The notes: generated from the sequence alone by a model not told the origin. DNA of 64,000 bases from Paracoccus albicereus (GCF_024359525.1 NZ_JAKZEU010000004.1:1-64000); one strand, 5' to 3'; shown: positions 15,003 through 24,645, numbered from the stretch's first letter. Made by a program: numbers and translations.

Positions 15003-17962
15003 CTGAAGCGGCGCTTCGTCAAATCCTGTCAGCGACCGGCTACATGGCCGACGGCGAAGCCGCGCCGGGCGTTCTGCTGGGTGAGGAAGCTCGCTTGGGC
15101 CGGCGAGGCCGATCCTTCACGCCCGACGCTCTGTGGCGTGGCCAGTCCTCTCTGACGGTCTATTTCAAGTTCACTTCGAGCCCGCCGGCCGACGCGGATT
15201 TGGCCGCTTGGCGTCAGGAGATCTGGAATGAGGGGTTCGCGCCCCTACTCTGGATTGTGTCGCCGGATCGCATCGATCTCTATAATGGCTTCGGTCGCCC
15301 CCGGCCGGAGGCCGATCCGGCCCAGAACCGTCTCGCAACCTTCCTTACGATCGCATCCGGACTTGAGGAGCTCGACGCGCTCGCCGGCCGTTTCGCCATG
15401 GAGACCGGGCAGTTCTGGACCAAGACGAAACAGGTGGATCGCAAGACCGCGGTTGACCAGCAACTGCTCTCGGATCTCGCCGTACTGGAACGGGACCTGG
15501 TGTCGGCGAAACTCGTCCGGGACGAGGCTCAGGCGCTGATCGGCCGGGCGATCTTCACCCAGTATCTGCTTGATCGCGACATCATCACCGCCGAACGGCT
15601 GCACAGCCTGTGCGGGACGACGCGTCTGTCGGCCGCGCTCCGCGACCGGCAAGCCACCAGCCAGCTGTTCAAATGGCTGTCCAAGACCTTCAACGGTGAC
15701 ATGTTTCCGCCCTCGTCGGCGGCGCCGCCCGCGCCTGCGCATCTCTCTCGGGTCGCGAACTTTCTGGACGCCGTCGATCCGGTCAGCGGCCAGACCACCT
15801 TCTTTCCGTATCAGTTCGACGTCATCCCGGTAGAGCTGATCAGCTCGATCTACGAACAGTTCGCCCATTCCGGCGCCGCGCCCGTGGCGGGACGCGCTCG
15901 ATCGACGGAGGCCACTCGCGCAGGCGTCTACTACACCCGCCTGCCTGTGGTCTCCCTGATCCTTGATGAGGTCATGGGCGGCCTCGACGGCGAGCAGACC
16001 GTGCTCGACCTGACGTGCGGATCCGGCGTCTTTCTTGTCGAGGCGTTTCGGCGGTTGATCCATCTAAAGGGCCTGAGGACGCCGATGACGAGGGCGGCTA
16101 TCCGCAAGGCGCTCTACACCCAGATCTACGGGGTCGACATCAGCGAAGCTGCCATCCGCGTCGCCGCTTTTAGCCTCTATTTGGCGGCCTTGGAGCTCGA
16201 CCCCGATCCGCAGCCTCCGGAAGGGCTGACATTCGACCCGCTGATCGGCCGGACCCTGTTCGTGGGCGACGCCCGAACCATTGAGCAGACAGAGGCCGGG
16301 ACCGAACATCTCCTCGAAGAGGACGGCCTAAAATCATTCGACATCATCGTCGGCAACCCGCCCTGGAGCTTCAAGGGCAAGGCCGGCACGGCCGACCGCC
16401 GCAAGGGCGGGCAGACCCTTCCCGCCCAACCGCGCGGCGTGGGTCTCGACTTCCTGATGCGGGCAGAGAAATTCGCGAACGCGCAAACGCGGTTTGGCAT
16501 GGTCCTGAGCGCCACCCCTTTCTTCAGCGCCAGTAAGACCGGCGCAGCGGCGGCGCGCCACGTGGTCCGAGCCCTGGGCCCGGTGACGCTCGTCAATCTG
16601 TCGAACTTGCGATCCTGGCTGTTCGAGGGCGCAGCCATGCCGGCCGTAGTCCTGTTCGCTCGGCATCGGCCCCAGCCAACCGAGACCCTGACCATCGTCC
16701 AGGTGCCGTGGTCGCCCGCCGGGCCGCGTTCCCACACCTTCGAAATCGCGCCCAGCGATATCGTCCGTCTTTCGCTGGACGACTGGGAAGCCCGGCCGAC
16801 CCGCCTCAAGACAGCGGCTTTCGGCCGACGCAGGGACCTGCGCCTTGTTGACGATCTCACCGACGGGCATCGGCCACTTGGCGATCGGCTGCGGGATCTT
16901 GGAACCGTCCTGGGCGACGGCCTCATCCTCGGCAAACCCGAGAATCGGAACCGCGACGCGGCTTCCCTGGCTGCTCTCGACTATCTGCAGAAGGACGACC
17001 TGCAGCCCTTTGCGGTGCCCGACGATCTCCCCTCGTTCGGGTTAACGGCCGCGCAGTGGCCGCGCGATCGGGCGCTCTACAAGGCACCCCTGCTGCTGGT
17101 GAAGGAGTTTCTGCCCGGGGAGCCGAGGCCATTGACTGCGGTCGCCGATCGCGACCTCGTCTTCTCCGAAGCCTTCTTCGGCGCGCCCTTCCCTCCGTCG
17201 CACCGCGAAGCGGCGCATATCCTCGCCGGAGTCTTGGGCTCGGCCTTGGCGGCTTGGTTCTTTCTCATGACCGCCGGAGAGTTCGGCCTCTACAAACGGC
17301 GGCTCTTCCGACAGGACGTGGCGCTACTGCCCACGCCGGATCTCACCCTGATTGCTGGTTCTGATGCCGGTCGAGATATCTACGCGCTTGAGAAGCAATT
17401 CCGATCCCAGGCCCCGACGCCAGCCGACTGGGTTGCGCTGGACGACGCCGTCTTCGACCTTTACGGCCTCGACGCCGACGACCGGATAGTGGTGCGAGAC
17501 GGGCTCCTGAAGGCGGGCTGGCAATGGAGCGCGGGCCTTTCCGACTCCATGACCCCGGCGGGCGCGCACGAGGGTGTCGCGGCCTATGCCCGAACGTTCT
17601 CGGCGGTGCTGGACCGATGGCTTGCGGCCCGTCGCCAGCGCAGCGTTCGTGCGGAAGTGTTCGACCTGCGTGGCACGGATGCGATGCGGATCGTCCGGTT
17701 CGTCCTGGAGGACGGCGCCAAGGCCCCGGAGGTCGAGATCGTCTCGCCCGACGGAAGTCTCGCGGCGGTGTTCGGACGGCTTGAGGACCGAATGAAGGTG
17801 CCTCTCGCCAGCGCACTCACCGGTCAGCGCGAACTACGGGTCCATGGCCGCAACGAGGTCGTGATCATCAAGCCCGCGGCTCGTCGCCACTGGCTGGAGA
17901 GCGTAGCGCTGGAGGACGCAGACGCGGTGATCGCCGAGAGCTTTGCGGGCCGCCGACATTGA
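14999..17962 (+). CDS. Large N6-adenine DNA methyltransferase (type IIG/Eco57I-like)
   Basis: 987 residues. An N-terminal part of about 300 residues contains LLWIVSPDRIDLYNGFGRP, a pattern common at the front of large restriction-type methylases. The catalytic core has GVYYT at 309-313 (motif X), VLDLTCGSGVF at 335-345 (AdoMet motif I) and VGNPPW at 451-456 (motif IV, NPPW instead of NPPY). The region from about 560 to 780 would hold the target recognition domain. The expected reaction is N6-adenine methylation of a specific site. No clear PD-(D/E)xK triad is seen in the protein itself; the following gene supplies a candidate nuclease, and the stop overlaps its TTG start. Confidence 0.8.
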   Translation: MTEAALRQILSATGYMADGEAAPGVLLGEEARLGRRGRSFTPDALWRGQSSLTVYFKFTSSPPADADLAAWRQEIWNEGFAPLLWIVSPDRIDLYNGFGRPRPEADPAQNRLATFLTIASGLEELDALAGRFAMETGQFWTKTKQVDRKTAVDQQLLSDLAVLERDLVSAKLVRDEAQALIGRAIFTQYLLDRDIITAERLHSLCGTTRLSAALRDRQATSQLFKWLSKTFNGDMFPPSSAAPPAPAHLSRVANFLDAVDPVSGQTTFFPYQFDVIPVELISSIYEQFAHSGAAPVAGRARSTEATRAGVYYTRLPVVSLILDEVMGGLDGEQTVLDLTCGSGVFLVEAFRRLIHLKGLRTPMTRAAIRKALYTQIYGVDISEAAIRVAAFSLYLAALELDPDPQPPEGLTFDPLIGRTLFVGDARTIEQTEAGTEHLLEEDGLKSFDIIVGNPPWSFKGKAGTADRRKGGQTLPAQPRGVGLDFLMRAEKFANAQTRFGMVLSATPFFSASKTGAAAARHVVRALGPVTLVNLSNLRSWLFEGAAMPAVVLFARHRPQPTETLTIVQVPWSPAGPRSHTFEIAPSDIVRLSLDDWEARPTRLKTAAFGRRRDLRLVDDLTDGHRPLGDRLRDLGTVLGDGLILGKPENRNRDAASLAALDYLQKDDLQPFAVPDDLPSFGLTAAQWPRDRALYKAPLLLVKEFLPGEPRPLTAVADRDLVFSEAFFGAPFPPSHREAAHILAGVLGSALAAWFFLMTAGEFGLYKRRLFRQDVALLPTPDLTLIAGSDAGRDIYALEKQFRSQAPTPADWVALDDAVFDLYGLDADDRIVVRDGLLKAGWQWSAGLSDSMTPAGAHEGVAAYARTFSAVLDRWLAARRQRSVRAEVFDLRGTDAMRIVRFVLEDGAKAPEVEIVSPDGSLAAVFGRLEDRMKVPLASALTGQRELRVHGRNEVVIIKPAARRHWLESVALEDADAVIAESFAGRRH

Positions 17963-18630
17963 GGATCCCCCATGAGTCCCAAGGCGTGGTCGGGCGCGAA
18001 TATATCGCCCTAGCCGATGATGTGGTCGCCGCGATCCTGGTGACGGTGCGGGAAGGCTGGGCTTTGGCGGCCATAGACGGGGAGACGGCCTTAGAAGGCG
18101 AGGTCGTCATGACCGAGCGGCTGCGAGACGGTATGCGCCAGGCTCTGACGTCCGGAACGCTGGCGTGGGGCAAGTCCTTCATCGTGGCGCTTGGCATGGA
18201 GTCGCGCTCCACCCCCGATGTCATGACACCCGACGGTCGAACAGACATTCCCCTATATATCGTGGAGGTTTTCCTGCGCTACGCTGAGCACGATCCTCAC
18301 GCGATCATCGAGTGCAAGCGCCTGGATGGAAGCGACACCTACCTTTGCCGGGAGTATGTGGTCGAAGGCGTCGATCGGTTCCGTTCGGGCAAATACGCCG
18401 AAAACCATGCCTCCGGCTTCATGGCGGGGTATCTGCTCGGCGGCGATGCGCAGTCGGCAGCGGCGGGCGTAAACGCGTATTTGGGGCGCGTGAAGCGGGC
18501 CGACGAACAGATCGTGCTTTCTCCAGTCGTCGCACATCCGGCGTTCTGGCGATCCGAACATGCCAGAACGGTTGAGCGACCAGCCATCGCGATACACCAC
18601 GCTTTGCTTGGGCTCACCGCCGGATCCTAA
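17959..18630 (+). CDS. Candidate PD-(D/E)xK restriction nuclease
   Basis: 223 residues starting at a TTG whose last two bases are part of the methyltransferase stop (TTGA at 17959-17962). No family is recognised with certainty. The segment TDIPLYIVEVF (95-105) followed by HAIIECKRLDG (114-124) fits the Asp ... Glu-x-Lys pattern of PD-(D/E)xK nucleases, with Asp96, Glu118 and Lys120 as candidate catalytic residues. A conserved-looking block REYVVEGVDRFRSGKY (131-146) follows. With the upstream methylase it would make a restriction-modification pair. It could also be a specificity or regulatory subunit. The only alternative ATG nearby (17972) is out of frame and stops early. Confidence 0.6.
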   Translation: MRIPHESQGVVGREYIALADDVVAAILVTVREGWALAAIDGETALEGEVVMTERLRDGMRQALTSGTLAWGKSFIVALGMESRSTPDVMTPDGRTDIPLYIVEVFLRYAEHDPHAIIECKRLDGSDTYLCREYVVEGVDRFRSGKYAENHASGFMAGYLLGGDAQSAAAGVNAYLGRVKRADEQIVLSPVVAHPAFWRSEHARTVERPAIAIHHALLGLTAGS

Positions 18631-18738
18631 GTCGTAGTCTTGGCTATCGCCAATCGATTGCGATTTTATCAGAAGTTTTGTCCCAAGCGCGATTTATACT
18701 GATTCATGAATTATAGGTAACGAGATCATGGAAGGGGG

Positions 18739-18778
18739 CGGCGGCTGATCAAGGGAAGCTTGACGCGATGAGCCGCCG
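18739..18778 (+). promoter_or_regulatory. Leader hairpin before the OLD/TOPRIM gene
   Basis: CGGCGGCT (18739-18746) pairs with AGCCGCCG (18771-18778), enclosing a second short stem CAAG/CTTG. It ends just before the GGGGAGG ribosome site of the gene at 18797. The 166-base gap here is also richer in A+T than its surroundings. It may be an attenuator or a structure that limits ribosome access. Confidence 0.4.
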
Positions 18779-18796
18779 ATGAGGGGAGGCGGAAAC

Positions 18797-20764
18797 ATGT
18801 TTATTGAGCGGCTCAGTCTGACGAATTTCCGCTGCTTCGGACCTGAAGCGACAAGCGTCGACCTCACCTCCGGTCTCACCACGTTTGTCGGCGTCAACGG
18901 TGCGGGGAAGACGGCCCTGATGCAGGCCCTGCAGCGCCTCTTCGGCGTGACCGGCGATCAGCGACGCCTACGGCGCCAAGATTTCCATGTCCCTTCCACC
19001 GAGCTTGTCGCGCCGCTCCAGCGAAACTTCGTCCTAGAGGCAATCATTGCCTTTCCGGAACTGGACGCCGACGGCGCCGGCGGCGCGGCAATTCCGGAAT
19101 TCTTCCACCAGATGGCCGCTGATGAGGCGGGCAAGCTGAAATGCCGCCTGCGTCTCGAAGCGACTTGGGCCGATGACGGTTCGCTCGATGGTGCGATTGA
19201 GCAGAAATACTGGGCGGTCCGGACTTTCGGGGCGTTCACCGACGCTGATTGCACCGAGTTGAAAGCGGCCGACCGGGCGCGGATCCAAATGATCTACGTG
19301 CCGGCGACACGGGACGGCGCCTCCCAGGTGACGGCCTTTCTGCGCGGCAGGCTGTGGCGCGCTATCAACTGGTCGCAGGGAGTCCGCGACACGTTTACAA
19401 ACGCTGGCACCGCCTTGAACGGCGCATTCGCCGGGGAGCCAGCCGTCGATGTGATTGCCGCAGCGGTGACGCAGCGGTGGCAGGAAGTTTACACAGCCGG
19501 GACCGACACGACGCCGGTCTTCCGCCCGCTCGATCTGCGTTTTGAGCATTTCATCCGGAAGGTAGAGGTGGTCTTCCGCCCCGACGAGGTCGGCCGGGAG
19601 CGAGCCCTCGATGACCTGAGCGACGGCCAGAGGTCGCTCTTCCATTTGGCGATGACCGCGGCGACACTGGACGTTGAAGCCGGGATCGTCGCCGATCCTG
19701 CTGGGGCAGGTTTCCAGGCTGGCGGCGTGACGTTACCGGCGCTCACGCTCATCGCGATCGAAGAGCCCGAGAACAATCTCGCTCCCTTCTATCTCTCTCG
19801 CATCGTCCGGCAGATACAGGACCTGACGAAGTCGTCGCAGGCGCAGGCCGTTGTCTCCAGCCATTCGCCAAGCATCCTCGCCCGGGTGGATCCGGCCCAG
19901 GTCCGGCACTTCCGGCTCGATCCGCACGATCGAACGGCCCGCATCCGCCCGATCACCCTCCCCGTCGGCGCGGAAGAGGCATCGAAATTTATTCGCGAGG
20001 CCGTGCGGACCTATCCCGAACTCTATTTCGCGCGCTTCGTCGTGTTGGGTGAAGGCGCGTCCGAGGAGGTCGTTCTTCCCCGTCTCGCCGAGGCGATGGG
20101 GCTCGACATTGATCGATCCTTTGTCGCGGTCGTTCCGCTGGGCGGTCGGCATGTGAACCACCTCTGGCGACTGCTGACTGATCTCGACATCCCCTACGCC
20201 ACCCTGCTGGATCTCGACTGGGGCCGTTCTGGGGGTGGGTGGGGACGCATCAAAACGGCCTGCACGCAACTGCTCGCAAACAACGTCACGCCACAGGCCA
20301 TCTTCGGACAGCATCTTAACCCCCAAGGGCCAGCCGCCAATCTGGCGGCTTTCGATGCTCTGCCGATCGAGGACATTGCGAATATCACAAACTGGATGAA
20401 TTGGCTGCGCCAATTCAATGTCTTCTTCTGCACGCCCCTCGACCTCGACTATTCGATGCTGAAGGCTCTACCGCTCGCCTATCAGATCGTCGAACCCGGT
20501 CGCCAGGGGCCCTCGCCGGCAGGGGAGCCGCGCACGGCGGTTCTCGGTGACGACGGTCTGCCTCACCTTTACGCTGCCGACCACGACGTTTCGATGCGCT
20601 GGTATCGGTATCTATTCCTGGGGCGCGGTAAGCCCAGCACCCACGTTCGGGTGTTGAGTGCTCAAGACCCGGCTGCCCTCGCCGCCGCCGCTCCCAAAGA
20701 ACTGCGCGCACTCCTGACCTCAATTGTCGCTCGTCTTACCCCGCCGCCTCACGCGGGTGTCTGA
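18797..20764 (+). CDS. OLD-family ATPase with TOPRIM nuclease domain (GajA-like)
   Basis: 655 residues from the ATG at 18797 (GGGGAGG upstream; an ATG at 18779 lies before that site). The ABC-type ATPase half has Walker A GVNGAGKT at 32-39 and Walker B LIAIEEPENN with Glu322/Glu323. The TOPRIM half has VLGEGASEE with Glu419 and LLDLDWG with Asp472 and Asp474. This is the layout of GajA, the nucleotide-sensing nuclease of Gabija, and of other OLD nucleases. The next gene, two bases away, encodes a UvrD-like helicase, as in Gabija. It is longer than the Bacillus GajA (about 580 residues), so it may be a divergent branch. Confidence 0.8.
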   Translation: MFIERLSLTNFRCFGPEATSVDLTSGLTTFVGVNGAGKTALMQALQRLFGVTGDQRRLRRQDFHVPSTELVAPLQRNFVLEAIIAFPELDADGAGGAAIPEFFHQMAADEAGKLKCRLRLEATWADDGSLDGAIEQKYWAVRTFGAFTDADCTELKAADRARIQMIYVPATRDGASQVTAFLRGRLWRAINWSQGVRDTFTNAGTALNGAFAGEPAVDVIAAAVTQRWQEVYTAGTDTTPVFRPLDLRFEHFIRKVEVVFRPDEVGRERALDDLSDGQRSLFHLAMTAATLDVEAGIVADPAGAGFQAGGVTLPALTLIAIEEPENNLAPFYLSRIVRQIQDLTKSSQAQAVVSSHSPSILARVDPAQVRHFRLDPHDRTARIRPITLPVGAEEASKFIREAVRTYPELYFARFVVLGEGASEEVVLPRLAEAMGLDIDRSFVAVVPLGGRHVNHLWRLLTDLDIPYATLLDLDWGRSGGGWGRIKTACTQLLANNVTPQAIFGQHLNPQGPAANLAAFDALPIEDIANITNWMNWLRQFNVFFCTPLDLDYSMLKALPLAYQIVEPGRQGPSPAGEPRTAVLGDDGLPHLYAADHDVSMRWYRYLFLGRGKPSTHVRVLSAQDPAALAAAAPKELRALLTSIVARLTPPPHAGV

Positions 20765-20766
20765 CC

Positions 20767-22650
20767 ATGCGCCTTATTCGGCCAGAGGACTGGCGCCCCA
20801 GCGGCATTAGCGATCTCGAACCGGCGGCGTGGAATGCCCTGCGCCACGCCGGCTCGGCGTGTGTGGTCGCTGGCCCCGGTGCCGGCAAGACCGAGTTTCT
20901 GGCCCAACGCGCCGACTATCTGCTTGAGACGGGTCTTTGCCGAGCCCCGCACCGCGTGCTGGCGATTTCGTTGAAAACAGATGCAGCCAACAATCTCGCG
21001 TCGCGCGTTCGCCAGCGGTGCCCGCCAGAGTTCACGAACCGGTTCGTGTCGCTCACCTTCGACGCCTTCACCAAGAGCCTGGTCGATCGCTTTCTCAACG
21101 CCATCCCCGCCGACTGGCGCCCGACCCGGCCATACGAAATCTCCTTCCCAAAGCGCAAGACGATAGAAGACTTCCTCACGCTCGCCCGGCTCAGTGCGCC
21201 GCCGGAATGGCAGGCGGAAATCGCCGGCTACAGCGCGAGCGACTTTGAACCCAAGATCGTCGGCAGCTATCGCCTGCCCATGGGACCTATCGCGCCCCAG
21301 AACGCCGCCGAGTTCACCATCGCCCGCTGGTGGGCAACGCAACTACGGCCAGGTCAGCCCTCTGCACTTACCTTCGTCGGCATCAACCGGCTCGCAGAGC
21401 TGCTGCTCCGGGCCAATCCCCACATCCGTCGGGCGCTTGTCGCCACGTATCCCTTCGTTTTCGTCGATGAATTCCAGGACACGACCTACGCGCAATACGA
21501 CTTCCTGCTGTCGGCCTTCTTTGGCGGACAGACCGTCATCACCGGCGTCGGTGACGACAAGCAGCGGATCATGGTCTTCGCTGGCGCGCGCCGGGACGCC
21601 TTTCAGCGGCTGCAGGCTGATTTCGGGGGAGCCCGCTTCCCCCTCCTCTTCAACTTCCGTTCCTCGCCCGACTTGGTCGCTATCCAGCACGTTGTCGCGC
21701 GCGCTCTGGATCCGAACACCGTCCCAACGGTCGCTCAGACCGCGCGCCAGGTCGATGGCGACGTGGCTCAGGTCTGGTCCAGCCAGACCAAGGCGGCGGA
21801 AGCCACCCACCTGGCGCAATGGATCGCAAACGACATGGCCATCCGCGGCCGAGCGCCGCGCGACTATGTGCTCCTCGTGAAGCAGAAATCTGATGATTAT
21901 GAGCACGAACTCGCTGGAGCCTTCGCCGCCCACGGACTGCGGATCCGTAACGAGAGCCATACCCTCGGCAAAACCTCGCTTCAGGATTTGCTTTCCGATG
22001 ACTTAAGCCGGCTCGCGATTGCGATCTTCCGCCTGGGCGCGACACGCCGCGCGCCGGCCGCATGGCAGCTGGTCTCGTCTTCTGTCCTGGCGCTGCGCGC
22101 TACCGGGCAAGACGATGACGCGCGCGCGGCTAAGGTCGAGGCGGAACTCAGCGCATTTCTCACCACCTTGCGCACCCACATGGCAACCAGCGCCCCGTCG
22201 CGGCAAAGCGCTGTCGATTTCGTCAGACGGGTTTTCGAGTATCTGGATCTCGGCGCGATCGCCCGAACCTATGCCGAATATGGCGATGGCGATCTGCTTC
22301 AGATCATCCTTGAAGCTTTTTGCCTCCACTTCTTCGCTTCCGCCGATGGTGCCTCGAACTGGACGGCCTGCCTAGATGCGTTCGAGGGGGGCAATCAAAT
22401 TCCGATGATGACCGTCCATAAGAGCAAGGGGCTCGAATACGACACCATCATCTTCGTTGGCCTCGACGACCAGGCTTGGTGGGCCCACACCCCTGGCGAC
22501 CCCGAAGGCGTCGCCGCATTTTTCGTCGCCCTCTCGCGGGCGAAACAACGCGCCATCTTCGCCTTCTGCCGGCAACGCGGACAGCGAAACAATGTAGCTG
22601 AGCTCTATCAGCTTCTTACTGATGCGGGCATCCCGGAAATCGCGATATGA
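20767..22650 (+). CDS. UvrD-like superfamily 1 helicase (GajB-like)
   Basis: 627 residues. All main SF1 motifs can be read: Walker A VVAGPGAGKTE at 33-43, motif II FVDEFQDT with Asp234-Glu235, motif III GVGDDKQRIM, motif V TVHKSKGLEYDTIIF and motif VI ALSRAKQRA. It begins two bases after the OLD/TOPRIM stop, so the two products are probably made in step. In Gabija, GajB binds GajA and is thought to sense DNA ends or act on nucleotides. It is longer than typical GajB (about 490 residues). A stand-alone DNA repair helicase is less likely in this setting. Confidence 0.8.
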   Translation: MRLIRPEDWRPSGISDLEPAAWNALRHAGSACVVAGPGAGKTEFLAQRADYLLETGLCRAPHRVLAISLKTDAANNLASRVRQRCPPEFTNRFVSLTFDAFTKSLVDRFLNAIPADWRPTRPYEISFPKRKTIEDFLTLARLSAPPEWQAEIAGYSASDFEPKIVGSYRLPMGPIAPQNAAEFTIARWWATQLRPGQPSALTFVGINRLAELLLRANPHIRRALVATYPFVFVDEFQDTTYAQYDFLLSAFFGGQTVITGVGDDKQRIMVFAGARRDAFQRLQADFGGARFPLLFNFRSSPDLVAIQHVVARALDPNTVPTVAQTARQVDGDVAQVWSSQTKAAEATHLAQWIANDMAIRGRAPRDYVLLVKQKSDDYEHELAGAFAAHGLRIRNESHTLGKTSLQDLLSDDLSRLAIAIFRLGATRRAPAAWQLVSSSVLALRATGQDDDARAAKVEAELSAFLTTLRTHMATSAPSRQSAVDFVRRVFEYLDLGAIARTYAEYGDGDLLQIILEAFCLHFFASADGASNWTACLDAFEGGNQIPMMTVHKSKGLEYDTIIFVGLDDQAWWAHTPGDPEGVAAFFVALSRAKQRAIFAFCRQRGQRNNVAELYQLLTDAGIPEIAI

Positions 22651-23054
22651 GGGCGCAGTGATTGTCACAGAATACCGGAGACACCAATACCCCGGCAGTT
22701 GACGGATGGGAGAAAGGTAATCGCACACTTGGGCAAGCCCTCGGAAACAAGTAAGTCCGGGTCAACAAATGGCCGGTTTCAGATTGCACGGTGACCGGTC
22801 CGAATGACCGAAAAGGGGGCGCTTTGACGCCAAGCTCGTTGCCTCGACGAAAGGCAGCTTCCGCGGCGTGGATGCCCGAAACCCGCCAGTCCGGTTTCCA
22901 GCCAATTGAAAACATAACCCTCCGATTTACCGCCGTCCGCCGCCGATGCCCGCACGCGCATAAACATCTGTTGAAACAGCCCCAAATCCGGTTCTTTTAA
23001 TCGACCCCGATCCGGGGTCCGTCTTTTGCGCGCTCCGTCATAAACGGGGCCGCC
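22651..23054. other. Gene-free right edge of the cargo island
   Basis: About 400 bases between the helicase and trbB. The only short open frames have no recognisable features. The segment is likely to contain the island junction and the promoter of the trb operon. A GC-rich hairpin lies near its right end (23003-23019). Confidence 0.45.
23003..23019 (+). terminator. Hairpin before trbB
   Basis: GACCCCG (23003-23009) pairs perfectly with CGGGGTC (23013-23019) around ATC, followed by CGTCTTTT. This is a good intrinsic terminator shape. It would stop read-through from the cargo island into the trb operon 36 bases further on, or act as an attenuator of that operon. Confidence 0.55.
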
Positions 23055-24035
23055 ATGACCGCATCACATCAGAAGCACGAGACGCTTGCCCGTGGCGCGC
23101 GGATGCTGCGCACCGCGCTCGGGGCGTCCATTGCCTGGTTTCTGGAAGATCCCGGCGTGGTCGAGGTGATGCTAAACCCGGATGGCCGCATCTGGGTCGA
23201 CCGGCTCTCCGAAGGTCTGGCCGATACGGGGGAGCGATTGTCTGCTGCCGATGGCGAGCGGATCGTCCGGCTGGTCGCCCATCATGTCGGGGTGGAGGTT
23301 CATGCCCGTAGCCCGCGTGTCTCGGCCGAGCTGCCCGAGACCGGCGAACGGTTCGAAGGACTGTTGCCGCCGGTGGTCGCTGCTCCAACCTTTGCCATCC
23401 GCAAGCCCGCCGTCGCCGTCTTCACGCTCGACGATTATGTGACAGCCGGAATCATGACCAGCTTTCAGGCTGATGTGCTGCGCCTGAACGTCGCCACCCG
23501 GGCCAATATTCTTGTCGCGGGCGGGACTTCGACCGGCAAGACCACGCTGACCAATGCGCTGCTGGCAGAGGTCGCGAAAACCACGGATCGCGTCGTGATC
23601 ATCGAAGACACACGCGAACTGCAATGCGCCGCGCCGAACCTTGTCGCCATGCGGACGAAAGATGGCGTGGCGACGCTTTCCGATCTGGTCCGCTCCTCAC
23701 TGCGCCTGCGCCCCGACCGAATCCCCATCGGCGAAGTGCGCGGCCCCGAAGCCCTCGACCTGCTCAAAGCCTGGGGCACCGGGCATCCCGGCGGGATCGG
23801 CACCATCCATGCCGGTTCCGGCATCGGCGCGCTGCGCCGCCTCGAACAGCTCATCCAGGAAGCCGTTATCACGGTGCCGCGCGCCCTGATCGCCGAGACG
23901 ATCGGCCTTGTTGCTGTCCTCGCCGGACGCGGATCTGCCCGCCGTCTCGTCGAACTCGCCCGCGTCGATGGGCTCGGTCACGACGGCGACTACGCCATCA
24001 CCCCCGCAACCACCTCGAAAGGAGATCCTTCATGA
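23055..24035 (+). CDS. trbB: TrbB, VirB11-type secretion ATPase
   Basis: 326 residues. Walker [10 protein letters not shown] at 156-164, [12 protein letters not shown] (Asp box) and the His box [12 protein letters not shown] identify a VirB11/TrbB hexameric ATPase that powers pilus assembly and substrate handover at the inner membrane. It is the first gene of the mating-pair-formation operon. The stop overlaps trbC by ATGA (24032-24035). The start follows a short leader after the hairpin at 23003. Confidence 0.93.
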   Translation: MTASHQKHETLARGARMLRTALGASIAWFLEDPGVVEVMLNPDGRIWVDRLSEGLADTGERLSAADGERIVRLVAHHVGVEVHARSPRVSAELPETGERFEGLLPPVVAAPTFAIRKPAVAVFTLDDYVTAGIMTSFQADVLRLNVATRANILVAGGTSTGKTTLTNALLAEVAKTTDRVVIIEDTRELQCAAPNLVAMRTKDGVATLSDLVRSSLRLRPDRIPIGEVRGPEALDLLKAWGTGHPGGIGTIHAGSGIGALRRLEQLIQEAVITVPRALIAETIGLVAVLAGRGSARRLVELARVDGLGHDGDYAITPATTSKGDPS

Positions 24036-24364
24036 ACCGCACGATTTCGCGCGGCTGCCGCTTCATGGCAACCGCCGCTACCGCCGTTTCCATCAGCCTG
24101 ATGCTCGCCCCGGCCGCGCACGCTTCAGGATCGTCCATGCCGTGGGAAGCGCCGCTCCAGAGCATCCTTCAGTCGATCGAAGGGCCGGTTGCCAAGATCA
24201 TCGCCGTCATCGTCATTATTTCCACCGGCCTTGCACTGGCCTTCGGCGATACAGGCGGCGGCTTCCGCAAGCTGATCCAGATCGTCTTCGGTCTGTCCAT
24301 CGCCTTCGCGGCGTCGAGCTTCTTCCTGTCGTTTTTCTCGTTCGGCGGCGGGGCGCTCGTCTGA
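24032..24364 (+). CDS. trbC: TrbC, conjugative pilin
   Basis: 110 residues from the ATG at 24032, with AAAGGAG seven bases upstream. A signal peptide ends near AAHA (about residue 31), and two hydrophobic segments follow (about 52-70 and 82-104), the normal VirB2/TrbC pilin shape. It would be processed and possibly cyclised by TraF (7598-8143). The longer open frame beginning at 23624 overlaps trbB and is not used. Confidence 0.9.
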   Translation: MNRTISRGCRFMATAATAVSISLMLAPAAHASGSSMPWEAPLQSILQSIEGPVAKIIAVIVIISTGLALAFGDTGGGFRKLIQIVFGLSIAFAASSFFLSFFSFGGGALV

Positions 24365-24645
24365 TGGCAGGCGGCTTTGAACAACTCGACGCGGTGCCGG
24401 GATTTTCCGTTCCGGTCCACCGGGCGTTGACCGAGCATATTCTGCTCGGCGGCGCTCCGCGCTCCATCGCTATCGTCAATGGCACGCTGGCCGGGGCCGT
24501 GGGCCTCGGCCTGCGTCTCTGGCTGGTCGGTCTCGCCATCTGGGCGGTCGGGCATTTCCTCGCGGTCTGGGCGGCGAAACGCGATCCGCTCTTCGTCGAG
24601 GTCGGGCGCAGGCATCTGCGCATCCCCGGTCATCTTTCAGTGTGA
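24364..24645 (+). CDS. trbD: TrbD, VirB3-like membrane protein
   Basis: 93 residues from the ATG at 24364, which shares its A with the trbC stop. It opens with a VirB3-type pattern (GFSVPVHRALTEHILLGGAP) and has one hydrophobic region at about 38-68. VirB3 proteins work with the VirB4 ATPase in the inner membrane, and trbE follows directly (10 bases). Confidence 0.88.
   Translation: MAGGFEQLDAVPGFSVPVHRALTEHILLGGAPRSIAIVNGTLAGAVGLGLRLWLVGLAIWAVGHFLAVWAAKRDPLFVEVGRRHLRIPGHLSV

Noticed and set aside
14999..17962. PglX of BREX or class I DISARM methylase as the identity of the 987-residue methylase
   Set aside because: NPPW instead of NPPY, shorter than PglX, and no BREX or DISARM partner genes next to it.
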